Positions 43,709 through 53,707 of a stretch of 59,959 bases of DNA are shown here, piece by piece. Location of the stretch: contig JABXKS010000027.1 of the NCBI GenBank assembly GCA_013619125.1, positions 1 through 59,959 on the forward strand. The letters run 5' to 3'. Origin of the DNA: Clostridiales bacterium. Its GTDB lineage: Bacteria > Bacillota > Clostridia > Tissierellales > GPF-1. Position numbers and translations under genes: made by a program. Under the pieces are notes generated by a model, which saw only the letters and a list, made by a program, of their open reading frames with translations, had not been told where the DNA came from and searched no databases. The first letter of the stretch is position 1. The number at the start of each line of letters is the position of its first letter.

Positions 43709-46009
43709 ATGAAAAAGAAAAATACAACGATCGAATTATTAGCGCCCGCAGGGACGCCAGATGCTTTTTACGCAGCGATTCACTATGGTGCGAATGCTGT
43801 TTATCTTGGGGTGGAAAGTTTTAACGCGCGAATGGGCGCCGACAACATCCTTTTGGCGGATTTGCACGACTATGTATCCTTTGCACATCTTCGAAATGTC
43901 AAGGTGTATGTAACCGTCAATACCTTGATTTTAGATGGGGAATGGCCGCTACTGCGAGAAACGATGGAAAAAATCGTCTTCTCCGGTGCCGATGCGGTGA
44001 TTCTACAGGATCTTGGGGTTTTGACCTATATGCAAGAAGCCTATCCTTCCTTTGAATGTCACGCAAGCACGCAATTTTCCATCTACAACGAGGCGGGTGT
44101 GAGAAAAGCGAAGGAACTTGGCTTTTCGCGCGTGGTACTAGCAAGAGAGACCCCTATTGAAGAAATTGAGAAATGCGCAGAGATCGACGGCATCGAATTA
44201 GAGGTGTTTGTTCATGGCGCTTTGTGCGTCTCGGCTTCCGGACAATGTTTACTCAGCAGTTCGCGGGGGGGACGAAGCGGAAATCGCGGCAGATGCGCGC
44301 AACCGTGCCGTTTGGATTATCAATGCGAGGAAGCACATCATCAAAAAGCGCCTTGGTTGAGTCTCCAGGATCTCTGTGGTATCGAAGAGATTGACCGTTT
44401 GAGTCAGTGTGGTGTACATTCATTGAAGATTGAAGGACGAAGTAAAAGACCCGCCTATGTAGCCGGCGTTATTCGGGCTTATCGAGAAGCGATCGATGGG
44501 AACAAGGAGATCATACCGACACGCATAGAAGAAATGCAATCTCTCTTTTACCGAGGATTCACGAAGGGCCTGTTGAATCATGCTGAAATATCCGAACTCG
44601 GCAGCAAGGGACAACCCAATCATCAAGGCGTATCTATCGGGCATGTGAAGCGTTATTCCACTGGCAAAGCTTTGATTGAATCAAAACACATCTTTGCCCA
44701 AGGTGACGGTATTCGATATCAGGATCGCGAAGGCGAGTGGGTTGGTCAAAATGTATCCTGGTGTGAATCCATGGGTGCAACACAAACGCTGGTTCGCTTT
44801 CAATCGAAACCTCGTAACGGTGGAGAAATCTTTTTGACAAAAAACCACGCGCTCGAGAAGTCGCTGGAATGGAGTCAAAACAAAATCGAACCATGGCTCG
44901 GAATTGATGGACGTTTTGTTGTTGAAATAGGAAAAAAATTGCAAATTGCAGTAAACTGCGAAGGAAGAACGTGGAATTTCGAAAGTGAAGAAGCAATTGA
45001 AGCCGCTCGTTCTAGGGGAAGCAGTCAAGAAGAAATTGAAAAACAATTAAATAAAATGGGAGGAACCCCATTTTATTGGAATACCTTAGAAATTAGTCTT
45101 CCAGAACTTGCCTATGTGCCGGCACGGGTAGTCAATGAATTAAGACGAAAAATGACCGAGGAAGTATGGAAGGAACGAGAAACAGAAGTGACGTCGGACT
45201 TTATGGTAGAACTACCTGATTCCAAGGGGAATCCAACGGTAGATACAATGAAATACACTGCCGCCATTTATGGCGCAAAAGTTGGCGAGCGGATTAATCC
45301 TACCTTATATCATCAAATTTGGATCTTGCCAGAGCTTGAAAACGAACCGTGGGTAGCAAAAGCGCGCAATAGCGGTGTGTCCGTCGGCTGGACCAACCTC
45401 TATGGACAAACCATGCCAGAAGGAAACAACCAAGTGGAGCAAAATGATTGGAATCAGACAAATCTGTCTTTTCGATCTTCAGGGCTCCATCTATTCCCGA
45501 TGAATCAATGGAGTATTCATCGACTTCAAAATCTTGGAATAGAAACCATTCATTTATCACCGGAATTGTCCATCGATCAAATTCGAACCCTCTCAAAAGG
45601 GATTGAAGGAGATTTTGAAGTGATGGGATATGGACGGATTCCATTGATGAGTATGCGTCATTGTCCGATGAAAGCGATGGGAATTTGTACAGGCAACCAC
45701 TGTGAAAGCTGCAACCGTGTCTACCACTTGAAGGATCAAGAGGAGCGATCCTATCCAGTTGCCCGAATGGGGGAGTATTCTTATCTTCTGTCCCATGAAC
45801 CCACTTCGAATCTTTCCTTTTTATCTGAATTGAAACGTGCTGGAATCCAAAATCTACGTTTTCAATTCTGGGATGAGCATGATCCGATTGATACCCTGGA
45901 AAGATGGATAGAGAAAAGCAATGTCGAGACGCGAGAAGAACTGAATAAATGGTTGGATCGTCAATCGCTTTCAGGTGATCAGTCCTTGATCAAATGGGGG
46001 GTAAAATAA
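43709..46009 (+). CDS. Peptidase U32 family protein (RNA hydroxylation type)
   Basis: This 766-residue protein belongs to the U32 family, annotated as collagenase-like proteases; members such as RlhA and TrhP instead hydroxylate rRNA or tRNA. The N-terminal U32 barrel has ELLAPAGTPDAFYAAIHYGA, HASTQFSIYN and the signature EVFVHGALCVSASGQCLLSS. CAQPCRLDY and a C-terminal set (MRHCPMKAMGICTGNHCESC) offer several cysteines. The middle region fits DUF3656. The ribosome binding site is weak. It overlaps mutS2 by one base. Confidence 0.88.
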   Translation: MKKKNTTIELLAPAGTPDAFYAAIHYGANAVYLGVESFNARMGADNILLADLHDYVSFAHLRNVKVYVTVNTLILDGEWPLLRETMEKIVFSGADAVILQDLGVLTYMQEAYPSFECHASTQFSIYNEAGVRKAKELGFSRVVLARETPIEEIEKCAEIDGIELEVFVHGALCVSASGQCLLSSSRGGRSGNRGRCAQPCRLDYQCEEAHHQKAPWLSLQDLCGIEEIDRLSQCGVHSLKIEGRSKRPAYVAGVIRAYREAIDGNKEIIPTRIEEMQSLFYRGFTKGLLNHAEISELGSKGQPNHQGVSIGHVKRYSTGKALIESKHIFAQGDGIRYQDREGEWVGQNVSWCESMGATQTLVRFQSKPRNGGEIFLTKNHALEKSLEWSQNKIEPWLGIDGRFVVEIGKKLQIAVNCEGRTWNFESEEAIEAARSRGSSQEEIEKQLNKMGGTPFYWNTLEISLPELAYVPARVVNELRRKMTEEVWKERETEVTSDFMVELPDSKGNPTVDTMKYTAAIYGAKVGERINPTLYHQIWILPELENEPWVAKARNSGVSVGWTNLYGQTMPEGNNQVEQNDWNQTNLSFRSSGLHLFPMNQWSIHRLQNLGIETIHLSPELSIDQIRTLSKGIEGDFEVMGYGRIPLMSMRHCPMKAMGICTGNHCESCNRVYHLKDQEERSYPVARMGEYSYLLSHEPTSNLSFLSELKRAGIQNLRFQFWDEHDPIDTLERWIEKSNVETREELNKWLDRQSLSGDQSLIKWGVK

Positions 46010-48354
46010 TGAACCAAAAGGCGGTTCAACGTCTTGAATTAAATAAAGTACTGGCAACGATCGAGGTAAAATGCGCGCATGATATGGGGCGAGAACGCGT
46101 ACGCAAACTTCATCCGAAGACGACCATACGCAAAGTCAATCAAGCCCTTGATGAATCTGAATCAGCCATGGAATGGATTCTGAGAAAAGGGAATGCGCCT
46201 CTGCGTGGATATGGTGACATCGTGGGGATTGTTTCTCATGCAGAAAAAGGCGGGATGTTGCATCCGGGAGACCTTTTAAATGTGGCGAGAAACCTTCGTG
46301 TTGCTCGAGACCTGAAAAACTACGGCGACCAAATCATGCGTCCCATGAGCGATTATTTTGAAACCATTGGCACCCATACGAGATTGGCATCCGAAATCGA
46401 TGTTGCCATCATCAGCGAAGAAGAAATTGCCGATGATGCAAGCAGCGCGCTTAAGCAGATCAGACGAAACATTCGACTCAAGCGAGATTCAATTCGACAA
46501 CGTCTCAATACAATCCTTTCAAGTAAATCGAATGACAAGATCTTTCAAGAACATCTCATCACCTTGAGAAACGATCGTTTTGTCATTCCGGTCAAGTCGG
46601 AACATCGTGGCAAATTTAAAGGCATTATTCATGATCAATCGTCAAGCGGTGCGACGATCTTTGTAGAACCCATGGAAATTGTTGAAATCAATAACGAAAT
46701 TCGTTCCCTGGAGATGGAAGAACGAAAGGAAATTGAACGTATTCTTCGCGCATTCAGCCTAAAAGTGCAGGGGATTTCCGAACTGATGCGAATCAATCAA
46801 TTGCAGTTTATTCAACTGGACTTACTTTTTGCCATTGCCGCTTATGGCTTGGACATGCGGGCGACAAAACCGATTATCAAAGATGAACCCGTATTGCTAT
46901 TGAAGCAGGCGAGGCATCCCATGCTGCCACGGGAGGATGTTGTTCCCGTGAATGTTGGCTTTGGAGCACCGAAGCCGATGATCTTGATTACGGGGCCCAA
47001 CACGGGCGGCAAGACCGTAACACTGAAGACCATTGGATTATTGGTACTTATGGCCCTGTGCGGAATTCCCATCCCGGTTGAGGAAGAAAGCGAAGTGCCG
47101 TTTTTAGAAGAGCTCTATGTGGATTTGGGGGATGAACAAAGCATCGAACAAAACCTAAGTACCTTCTCGTCCCATATGGTCAACATCGTTCAAATTATGG
47201 ATAATTTGGAAACCAAGAGCATGGTGTTGTTGGACGAACTGGGAGCCGGAACGGACCCCATGGAGGGCGCAGCCTTGGCGCGATCCATTCTTTCCTTTTT
47301 ATTGGAAAGAAAAGTCCTTTGTGCTTGCACCACTCACTATAGTGAATTGAAGGAATACGCCTTGGCAACCGAAGGCATTATCAACGCCTCCATGGAATTT
47401 GATGTGGACACCCTTTCCCCAACCTATCGATTGATTATGGGCATACCGGGGAAATCAAATGCCTTTGAGATTGCTCGAAAACTTGGGCTCAGCGATGCAG
47501 TCATTGAAAAGGCAAAGGGCTTAATGGATCATTCCAATGTGGAGTTTGAACAGATTTTGACGGATTTACAAAAGGAACGAAAAACTGCTGAAACGGAAAG
47601 TGCACGTCAACGAGAGTTGCGGATTCAAATGGAAACACAGCAAAAGGAATTGGAAAAAGAAAAACATAAGCTCTATGCGATTCGCGAAAAGGAAAACAAA
47701 AAGGCAAGACAAGAAGCAAAACGTCTTTTGCTTCAAGCGAAACGCGCAGCGGAAGAGCTGTTGGACGAAGCGAAAAAGCAACGGGATCACTGGCAGGATT
47801 CCGATCATTTTGCTGGGCAGGCACTCGAACGGAAATTTGACGAGCAATTGGAAGCCCTTAAAGGGGAAGAGGATCGAATTGTGCTTCGAAAAGCACGCAA
47901 TCCTGCCAAGGAACTCAAGGTCAACGATCAGGTTCTAATTACATCTCTTGGCCAAACCGGCGTTGTTTTGGAAATCAATGAAAAGGAACGCTATGTATTG
48001 GTTCAGATAGGCGCCATGAAGATGAAGCTGAAGAAGAAAAATCTGGAATGGGTCAAACAAAAGCAAGAACCGAGTCGATCAACGGGTGGCATGCACATGG
48101 TGTCAAAACACATAAAATCCACGCTGGATCTTCGCGGTTTAAATTGGGAAGATGCGATGGAAGCCTTGGACAAGTATATTGATGACGCTTTATTGGCCAA
48201 TATGTCCATTGTCACGATTATCCATGGCTTAGGTAGCGGTGTTTTGATGCGCGGCGTTCGAGAATGGGTAAGCGGCCATCCGCATATCAAAAAATATCGA
48301 CGAGGCGAGATGGGTGAAGGCGGGAACGGTGTAACCATCGTGGAATTCCGCTAA
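46009..48354 (+). CDS. mutS2: Endonuclease MutS2
   Basis: MutS2 in Bacillota acts on recombination intermediates or collided ribosomes rather than in mismatch repair. The 781-residue protein lacks the MutS mismatch-recognition domain. It has the core and clamp helices, an ABC ATPase with Walker A GPNTGGKT (residues 329-336) and LLDELGAGTDPMEG, a long charged coiled coil (about 520-640), and a C-terminal Smr nuclease domain beginning TLDLRG at residue 705 with IIHGLGSGVL. The start overlaps the preceding stop. Confidence 0.96.
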   Translation: MNQKAVQRLELNKVLATIEVKCAHDMGRERVRKLHPKTTIRKVNQALDESESAMEWILRKGNAPLRGYGDIVGIVSHAEKGGMLHPGDLLNVARNLRVARDLKNYGDQIMRPMSDYFETIGTHTRLASEIDVAIISEEEIADDASSALKQIRRNIRLKRDSIRQRLNTILSSKSNDKIFQEHLITLRNDRFVIPVKSEHRGKFKGIIHDQSSSGATIFVEPMEIVEINNEIRSLEMEERKEIERILRAFSLKVQGISELMRINQLQFIQLDLLFAIAAYGLDMRATKPIIKDEPVLLLKQARHPMLPREDVVPVNVGFGAPKPMILITGPNTGGKTVTLKTIGLLVLMALCGIPIPVEEESEVPFLEELYVDLGDEQSIEQNLSTFSSHMVNIVQIMDNLETKSMVLLDELGAGTDPMEGAALARSILSFLLERKVLCACTTHYSELKEYALATEGIINASMEFDVDTLSPTYRLIMGIPGKSNAFEIARKLGLSDAVIEKAKGLMDHSNVEFEQILTDLQKERKTAETESARQRELRIQMETQQKELEKEKHKLYAIREKENKKARQEAKRLLLQAKRAAEELLDEAKKQRDHWQDSDHFAGQALERKFDEQLEALKGEEDRIVLRKARNPAKELKVNDQVLITSLGQTGVVLEINEKERYVLVQIGAMKMKLKKKNLEWVKQKQEPSRSTGGMHMVSKHIKSTLDLRGLNWEDAMEALDKYIDDALLANMSIVTIIHGLGSGVLMRGVREWVSGHPHIKKYRRGEMGEGGNGVTIVEFR

Positions 48355-48357
48355 ATC

Positions 48358-48386
48358 TTGCAAATCGAGTGAACTCATGATATACT
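48358..48386 (+). promoter_or_regulatory. argS promoter
   Basis: TTGCAA (48358-48363) and TATACT (48381-48386) are 17 bases apart, with a TG forming an extended -10. It starts just after the mutS2 stop. Confidence 0.75.
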
Positions 48387-48394
48387 CAAAAAAA

Positions 48395-48612
48395 ATTCAA
48401 ATGTATTGGTGATGAGAAAAGTAGAGATTCTGGGAACGGAAGCGAGTAGAGGGTGGTGAGAGCTCTATGGGGAACAAATCTCGAAACGTGCCTCGGAGAT
48501 GGAGCTTTATGCTCCCGGTGTGAACCGTTATCTATTAAAGCGGGGAGAAATCCCAACTAGAGTGGTACCACGGCGAAGTCGTCTCTAATCGAGATGAACT
48601 TCGCTTTTTTTT
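48395..48612 (+). promoter_or_regulatory. T-box leader of argS
   Basis: The probable specifier CGT (arginine) is at 48487-48489 in the context GAAACGTGC. The T-box AGAGTGGTACCACGG (48559-48573) is a variant of the usual GGTACCGCGG. The terminator GCGAAGT / ACTTCGC, with an inner hairpin (TCTC / GAGA), ends in a T run at 48605-48612. Confidence 0.92.
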
Positions 48613-48630
48613 ATTTTCAGGAGGGAAAAA

Positions 48631-50328
48631 ATGGATTATAAAGTAGAAGTTGCGAAACAATTATCAATGAAGATTGATTTTTTATCGGTAGAGGAAATTG
48701 AAGCGATTCTGGAAACTCCCAAGGATCGGGAGTTGGGGGACTATGCTTTTCCGTGTTTTCGATTGGCGAAGACCTTAAGAAAAGCACCGCCCATGATTGC
48801 TCAAGATTTACTGAAGGATTTCATTGTAGAAGCACCCATAGCAAAAGTAGATGCAGTTGGGGGCTATCTGAATTTCACCTTGGATAAAACCGGTGTTGTA
48901 AAGAGCGTTCTCGAGGCGATTATTGAAAAAGGTGCACGATACGGTTCAAAGGATTTGGGTCAAGGGAAAAATGTTGTCATTGACTACTCGGCACCAAATA
49001 TCGCTAAACCATTTCATGTGGGGCATTTGCGTTCAACCGTAATCGGCAATTCGTTATACAAAATTTACAGGTTTGAAGGGTACAATTCCATCGGCATCAA
49101 TCATCTCGGGGATTGGGGCAAGCAATTTGGTATGCTGATTGCGGCATACAAGCATTGGGGTGACGACAAAGCCCTTGAAGACGAGCCGCTTAAGGCTTTG
49201 TTGGATCTGTATGTTAGGATTCATGCGGAATTGGATGAACATCCGGAGTACGAAGACGAGGGACGTGCGTGGTTTAAGTCTTTGGAAGATGGTGACAAGG
49301 AAGCGGAACGTCTGTGGAAATGGTTTGTTGATCTGAGTCTTGTTGAATTCAATCGCATTTACGATATATTAGGTGTTTCCTTTGATCATTTTACGGGAGA
49401 GAGCTTCTACAACGATAAAATGGAAGCTGTTGTCGCGGAGATCAAGGAGAAAAACCTTCTGGTGGAATCTGACGGCGCCTATGTGGTTGAGCTAGGGGAA
49501 GACGAGCCGCCATGTATTATTTTGAAGCGGGACGGCGCGACAATCTATGCGACCCGTGATATCACGGCTGCCTTGTACCGCAAGAAAAACTACGATTTTG
49601 AGAAATGCATCTATATCACAGACTATGCGCAGGATCTACATTTTAAGCAATGGTTCAAGGTAATAAAGCTGATGGGTTACGAATGGGCGGATGATCTGAT
49701 GCACGAGTCCTTTGGCCGTGTGAGTACGGAACAGGGAAAATTGCAAACACGAAAGGGAAATGTCATTCTCCTCGATGACTTGCTTAACCAGTCGATTGGA
49801 AAGGTTCAATCCATTATAGACGAACGCAATCCTGATCTTGAGAACAAGGAAGACGTGGCCAAAGCTGTTGGTATTGGAGCGGTGATCTTTCATGATCTCA
49901 GCAACAACAAAAACCGCGATATTGTTTTCAACTGGGATAGAATGCTGAGCTTTGAAGGGGAGACGGGACCGTATGTGCAATACACCCACGCTCGCGCATG
50001 CAGCGTCATTCGAAAATCCGGCGTAAACGATTATGCGGATCAGATCGACTATAGCCTTTTGTTGGATCCTGCTTCCTTGGACGTTATTCAAGAATTAGCC
50101 GAGTTCCCGGACGTAGTCGAACAAGCGATGGTTCGAAACGAACCTTCGTTAATTACTAGAAAAATCATATTGGTTGCGCAACGATTCAATAAGTTCTATC
50201 ATGACTGCCCGATTCTGGTGGAAGATCAAGCCTTAAAGGGGTCACGATTGGCACTTGTTTTGGCGGTAAAAACAGTTCTGGCGACAGGGCTGGATTTGCT
50301 GGGAATCAAGGCACCTGAAAAAATGTAA
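48631..50328 (+). CDS. argS: Arginyl-tRNA synthetase
   Basis: This 565-residue class I synthetase charges arginine tRNA. An N-terminal Add-1 domain (about residues 1-100) precedes the HIGH-equivalent PNIAKPFHVGHLRSTVIGN near residue 128. The KMSKS position has LQTRKGNVILLDDLL, the divergent form usual in ArgRS. The C-terminal DALR anticodon-binding domain includes GPYVQYTHARACSVIRK. AGGAGGG precedes the ATG. A terminator follows. Confidence 0.97.
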   Translation: MDYKVEVAKQLSMKIDFLSVEEIEAILETPKDRELGDYAFPCFRLAKTLRKAPPMIAQDLLKDFIVEAPIAKVDAVGGYLNFTLDKTGVVKSVLEAIIEKGARYGSKDLGQGKNVVIDYSAPNIAKPFHVGHLRSTVIGNSLYKIYRFEGYNSIGINHLGDWGKQFGMLIAAYKHWGDDKALEDEPLKALLDLYVRIHAELDEHPEYEDEGRAWFKSLEDGDKEAERLWKWFVDLSLVEFNRIYDILGVSFDHFTGESFYNDKMEAVVAEIKEKNLLVESDGAYVVELGEDEPPCIILKRDGATIYATRDITAALYRKKNYDFEKCIYITDYAQDLHFKQWFKVIKLMGYEWADDLMHESFGRVSTEQGKLQTRKGNVILLDDLLNQSIGKVQSIIDERNPDLENKEDVAKAVGIGAVIFHDLSNNKNRDIVFNWDRMLSFEGETGPYVQYTHARACSVIRKSGVNDYADQIDYSLLLDPASLDVIQELAEFPDVVEQAMVRNEPSLITRKIILVAQRFNKFYHDCPILVEDQALKGSRLALVLAVKTVLATGLDLLGIKAPEKM

Positions 50329-50331
50329 GAA

Positions 50332-50370
50332 ATAAGAGGCTGATATAGCCTCTTATATTTATTTTTTTTT
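50332..50370 (+). terminator. Terminator after argS
   Basis: ATAAGAGGC / GCCTCTTAT with a seven-base loop is followed by a T-rich tail ending in ten T residues. Confidence 0.88.
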
Positions 50371-50444
50371 ATGAATATTTACTGCGAGTTGCCAGAAAAT
50401 TGCCAGTTTTTCACAGATTCATGAACCTAAGCTACACGTAGATG

Positions 50445-50477
50445 TGCATATTCATACAGTTAGCGCATATTTATACA
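50445..50477 (+). promoter_or_regulatory. Tandem ArgR/AhrC-like boxes upstream of arcA
   Basis: TGCATATTCATACA (50445-50458) fits the pattern TGnATnnnnATnCA exactly. CGCATATTTATACA (50464-50477) fits with one mismatch. Both lie upstream of the -35, centred near -71 and -52 from the expected start, as expected for activation. Activation of arginine catabolism by arginine-bound AhrC is known in Bacillus; its use here is inference. Confidence 0.6.
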
Positions 50478-50487
50478 TACTAGGTGT

Positions 50488-50516
50488 TTGACGAAAGGCC
50501 CTCGTTTTTCTATAAT
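50488..50516 (+). promoter_or_regulatory. arcA promoter
   Basis: TTGACG (50488-50493) and TATAAT (50511-50516) are separated by 17 bases, 25 bases before the arcA start. Confidence 0.85.
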
Positions 50517-50532
50517 GACCATAGAAAACGAG
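50501..50532 (+). repeat. Inverted repeat overlapping the arcA -10 and leader
   Basis: CTCGTTTTTCTAT (50501-50513) and ATAGAAAACGAG (50521-50532) are complementary apart from one extra T. The repeat straddles the -10 and the start point, so the whole cannot form in the normal transcript. A repressor operator is the simplest reading. Confidence 0.7.
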
Positions 50533-50540
50533 GTGATCAA

Positions 50541-51764
50541 ATGGATGGCACATTGCATGTGTTCAGTGAAATTGGAAAACTAAAAACAGTGCTTTTACAT
50601 CGACCGGGTCGAGAATTGGAAAACTTAACGCCAAGTTCAATGGAGCGACTATTGTTTGACGATATTCCCTATCTGAAAGTCGCGCAGAAGGAACACGACT
50701 ATTTTGCGCAGGTTTTGAAAAATCAGGGAGTGGAAGTTTTGTATCTCGTTGATCTCGTGGAGGAAACTTTCCGGGCTCAACCCAAATTGCTTCCAAGTTT
50801 TGTTGATCAATTTATTTTAGAAGCAGGGATTTTTGATCCAGTTTTGCGCAATGAGTTGATGAATCATTTTTTATCCATGGATTTGCGTGAAATGATTCAT
50901 GGGATGATTGCGGGGATTCAAAAATCAGAAGTGCCTGCATACCGCAAAAAAACCTTGCATGATTATGTGGAAGTGCGACAGCCTTTTTTAATGGAACCTT
51001 TGCCGAATCTGTATTTTACACGGGATCCCTTTGCAACAATAGGGACTGGCATTTCTTTGAATCGGATGCATACAAAAACAAGACGTCGAGAAACCATCTT
51101 TGCGCAAATGATCTTCCGTCATCATCCGCGGCTATCAAAACAGAATCCGCCGTTTTGGTTCAACCGAAATGAAAAGACCTCTTTGGAGGGCGGGGATGAA
51201 TTGATTTTGAATCATGAAACCCTTGCGTTTGGCATATCCCAGCGGACCGATGCGCGATCGATCGAACGGTTGACAAAGAACTTATTCCAGGCGCAAAATG
51301 ATTTTAAGCGGGTGTTGGCATTCGAGATTCCACGTACCCGGGCATTTATGCATCTGGATACGGTGTTTACGCAGGTAGATGTTGATAAGTTTACGATTCA
51401 TCCAGAAATTGAGGGACCATTGACCGTGTATGAGCTTTCAAAGAAGAAAGGCTCGAAAGGTGAGATCCAAATTCGTGAGATTCATGAAAATTTAGAAACC
51501 ATTCTATCCCAAACCCTTGGGCAAAAAGCAACCTTGATTCGGTGTGCGGGGGGCGATGTTGTGCATGCTTCTCGTGAGCAATGGAGTGACGGTTCCAACA
51601 CCCTGGCCATCGCTCCGGGAGAGTTGGTGGTTTACGAGCGAAACTATATAACCAATGCTGTATTAGAATCCTATGGCTTGCACTTGCATGTGATTCCTTC
51701 GTCTGAACTTTCGAGAGGGCGAGGCGGTCCGCGTTGCATGAGCATGCCGTTGGTGCGTGAATAA
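50541..51764 (+). CDS. arcA: Arginine deiminase
   Basis: ArcA hydrolyses arginine to citrulline and ammonia, the first step of the arginine deiminase pathway. The 407-residue protein has [21 protein letters not shown] with the catalytic histidine and acidic residues, [20 protein letters not shown], and the nucleophile Cys399 in [14 protein letters not shown]. The ATG at 50541 follows GAGGTGAT; the in-frame extension to 50484 covers the promoter and is rejected. The carbamoyltransferase gene follows 14 bases on. Confidence 0.97.
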   Translation: MDGTLHVFSEIGKLKTVLLHRPGRELENLTPSSMERLLFDDIPYLKVAQKEHDYFAQVLKNQGVEVLYLVDLVEETFRAQPKLLPSFVDQFILEAGIFDPVLRNELMNHFLSMDLREMIHGMIAGIQKSEVPAYRKKTLHDYVEVRQPFLMEPLPNLYFTRDPFATIGTGISLNRMHTKTRRRETIFAQMIFRHHPRLSKQNPPFWFNRNEKTSLEGGDELILNHETLAFGISQRTDARSIERLTKNLFQAQNDFKRVLAFEIPRTRAFMHLDTVFTQVDVDKFTIHPEIEGPLTVYELSKKKGSKGEIQIREIHENLETILSQTLGQKATLIRCAGGDVVHASREQWSDGSNTLAIAPGELVVYERNYITNAVLESYGLHLHVIPSSELSRGRGGPRCMSMPLVRE

Positions 51765-51778
51765 AAGGAGGAAACCCA

Positions 51779-52771
51779 ATGCCACAAAATTTACGAGGTC
51801 GACATTTTTTAACACTATTGGACTTTACACCAACAGAAATCCAGCACTTGTTGGATCTTGCCAAAGATCTGAAGCGTGCAAAACGGTTAGGGAATGAATC
51901 GAAGCAATTGATAGGCAAAAATATTGCATTGATTTTCGAAAAAGCGTCAACCCGAACGCGTTGTTCCTTCGAGGTTGCGGCCTATGATCAGGGCGCGCAT
52001 GTCACCTATTTGGGACCGACAGGCAGCCAGATCGGCAAAAAAGAATCCATCGCGGATACAGCAAGAGTTTTGGGACGTTTTTATGATGGCATCGAATATC
52101 GCGGATATGGCCAAGAAAAGGTGGATGCGCTGGCTAAGCATGCGGGAGTTGTTATTTGGAATGGGTTGACAACAGAATATCATCCCACTCAAATTTTGGC
52201 GGACTTTTTAACGATCCAAGAGTATAAGGGCACATTAAAGGGAATTAAATTTGTTTATGCCGGTGACGGACGAAATAATATGGCGAATTCTTTGATGATC
52301 GGTGCGGCTAAGATGGGCATGGATTTTCGAATTTGCGCACCTAGTGATTTATTTCCTGATGAAGCATTGGTGGCGAAGTGTCGCGAAATTGCATTAGAAA
52401 CCGGAGCTTGTATCACCCTTTCGGATGACCTTGAAGTTGCAGTAAAGGACGCGGATGTTGTTTATACGGACGTTTGGGTATCGATGGGTGAATCCAAAGA
52501 GGTTTGGAACGAAAGGATTCAAAAGTTACAAGCCTATCAAGTCAATCGCGCTATGATGGAGCTTGCGGATCCCGAAGCGATCTTTATGCATTGCTTGCCC
52601 GCCTTCCATGATCGAGAAACAGAAGTCGGCGAAGAAATCTTTGAAACCTTTGGTTTGGATGCCATGGAAGTAACCGATGAAGTCTTTGAAAGTAAGCAGT
52701 CTGTCGTTTTTGACGAAGCGGAAAATCGACTTCATACAATCAAAGCCATTATGGTAGCGACCCTGGGATAG
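51779..52771 (+). CDS. arcB: Ornithine carbamoyltransferase (catabolic by context)
   Basis: This 330-residue enzyme interconverts citrulline plus phosphate with ornithine plus carbamoyl phosphate. The carbamoyl-phosphate loop is [11 protein letters not shown] (about residues 54-64), followed by [19 protein letters not shown], and the ornithine motif HCLPAFHD is near residue 271. AAAGGAGGAAAC precedes the ATG. Position after arcA favours the catabolic direction (ArcB) over biosynthetic ArgF, which the sequence alone does not separate. No carbamate kinase follows. Confidence 0.95.
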   Translation: MPQNLRGRHFLTLLDFTPTEIQHLLDLAKDLKRAKRLGNESKQLIGKNIALIFEKASTRTRCSFEVAAYDQGAHVTYLGPTGSQIGKKESIADTARVLGRFYDGIEYRGYGQEKVDALAKHAGVVIWNGLTTEYHPTQILADFLTIQEYKGTLKGIKFVYAGDGRNNMANSLMIGAAKMGMDFRICAPSDLFPDEALVAKCREIALETGACITLSDDLEVAVKDADVVYTDVWVSMGESKEVWNERIQKLQAYQVNRAMMELADPEAIFMHCLPAFHDRETEVGEEIFETFGLDAMEVTDEVFESKQSVVFDEAENRLHTIKAIMVATLG

Positions 52772-52808
52772 AAGCAATCAACAACCAAAGTGGAACACGA
52801 ATTTAACT

Positions 52809-52831
52809 AAAGGCGCTCAATGAGCGCCTTT
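52809..52831 (+). terminator. Possible terminator after arcB
   Basis: AAAGGCGCT / AGCGCCTTT with a five-base loop is a strong stem, but it is followed by only three T residues and then G, so termination may be partial. Confidence 0.6.
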
Positions 52832-52846
52832 GTGCTATACTAAAAT

Positions 52847-53707
52847 ATGGTGATGAAGATGACGCAAGAAAACAGGAATTGCAAGGTATATCAATTGTCT
52901 CACAAATGCTTTGAAACTGAAGCCATCGAATTAATCATGAGAGCCATGAAGGAAGAAGAGAAAAATATCTGGCGGGTAGACTATGACTGGTTGAGAGAAG
53001 AAATCAAAACCTGTTTCTTCTATCATCCGGCCTTGGCAGAGACTTTTATGAGCAGTATGAAGGATCATGTTGAAATTCCATTTCGGATTCGTGGTGGATT
53101 GTTGCTGGGTCTAGTGATTCGGAACGCTCATTGGTCGATTGTAGAGGAAGAATTTTTCAACCTTTATGGTTCTTTACAGGTACCGGTCCGATTTTTATTT
53201 CAGGACTATATTTGGTTGCGCAGTTTTTATGATCTACAAAATCAAGGAGAGTCGGCCCTTGTACCGATTGAAAAAGCGCTAGAATGGATCAAATCGATCG
53301 AAACGGATTGGATTTTGACTCGTTATCAACCTAAGAGTTGGGAGAAACTGGATCGTCGCGGCAAGGTGGTGCAGGTGGAAAGAAGTCGCGTGAATTGGAT
53401 TCAAAACGCACTTATCAATGACTCTTTTACTTTGCCAAAAGAATTGGAAGAAATTTGGGGAAGGGAAGCTGAGTGTATTCAGACGGATGTGAACCACTGG
53501 AGAATCGCAATCAATCGGGTGCAGCGCAGAGAGCGCAAGGGCGTTGAAAATTCTGATTTGCGCCAGTGTCAAACAAATGATGAGATCATGCACAAATGGT
53601 TGGGACCTTTAAAAATCGGGTTGAAGCAGGAGACCCAAACGCATATGGAAATAGCAGCGCAAGGAATTCTGCGCACCTATATTTTTAGGTATCAAAAAAA
53701 GCGATAA
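52847..53707 (+). CDS. Hypothetical protein, no recognised family
   Basis: A soluble-looking protein of up to 286 residues, with no signal peptide or membrane segment. It is rich in tryptophan and in charged residues. The first half contains HPALAETFMSSMKDHVEIPF and FRIRGGLLLGLVIRNAHW; the second half is basic, for example AINRVQRRERKG. Three in-frame ATG codons at 52847, 52853 and 52859 could start it and none has a strong ribosome binding site. It is flanked by terminators on both sides, so it is probably monocistronic. I cannot assign a function. Confidence 0.7.
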   Translation: MVMKMTQENRNCKVYQLSHKCFETEAIELIMRAMKEEEKNIWRVDYDWLREEIKTCFFYHPALAETFMSSMKDHVEIPFRIRGGLLLGLVIRNAHWSIVEEEFFNLYGSLQVPVRFLFQDYIWLRSFYDLQNQGESALVPIEKALEWIKSIETDWILTRYQPKSWEKLDRRGKVVQVERSRVNWIQNALINDSFTLPKELEEIWGREAECIQTDVNHWRIAINRVQRRERKGVENSDLRQCQTNDEIMHKWLGPLKIGLKQETQTHMEIAAQGILRTYIFRYQKKR

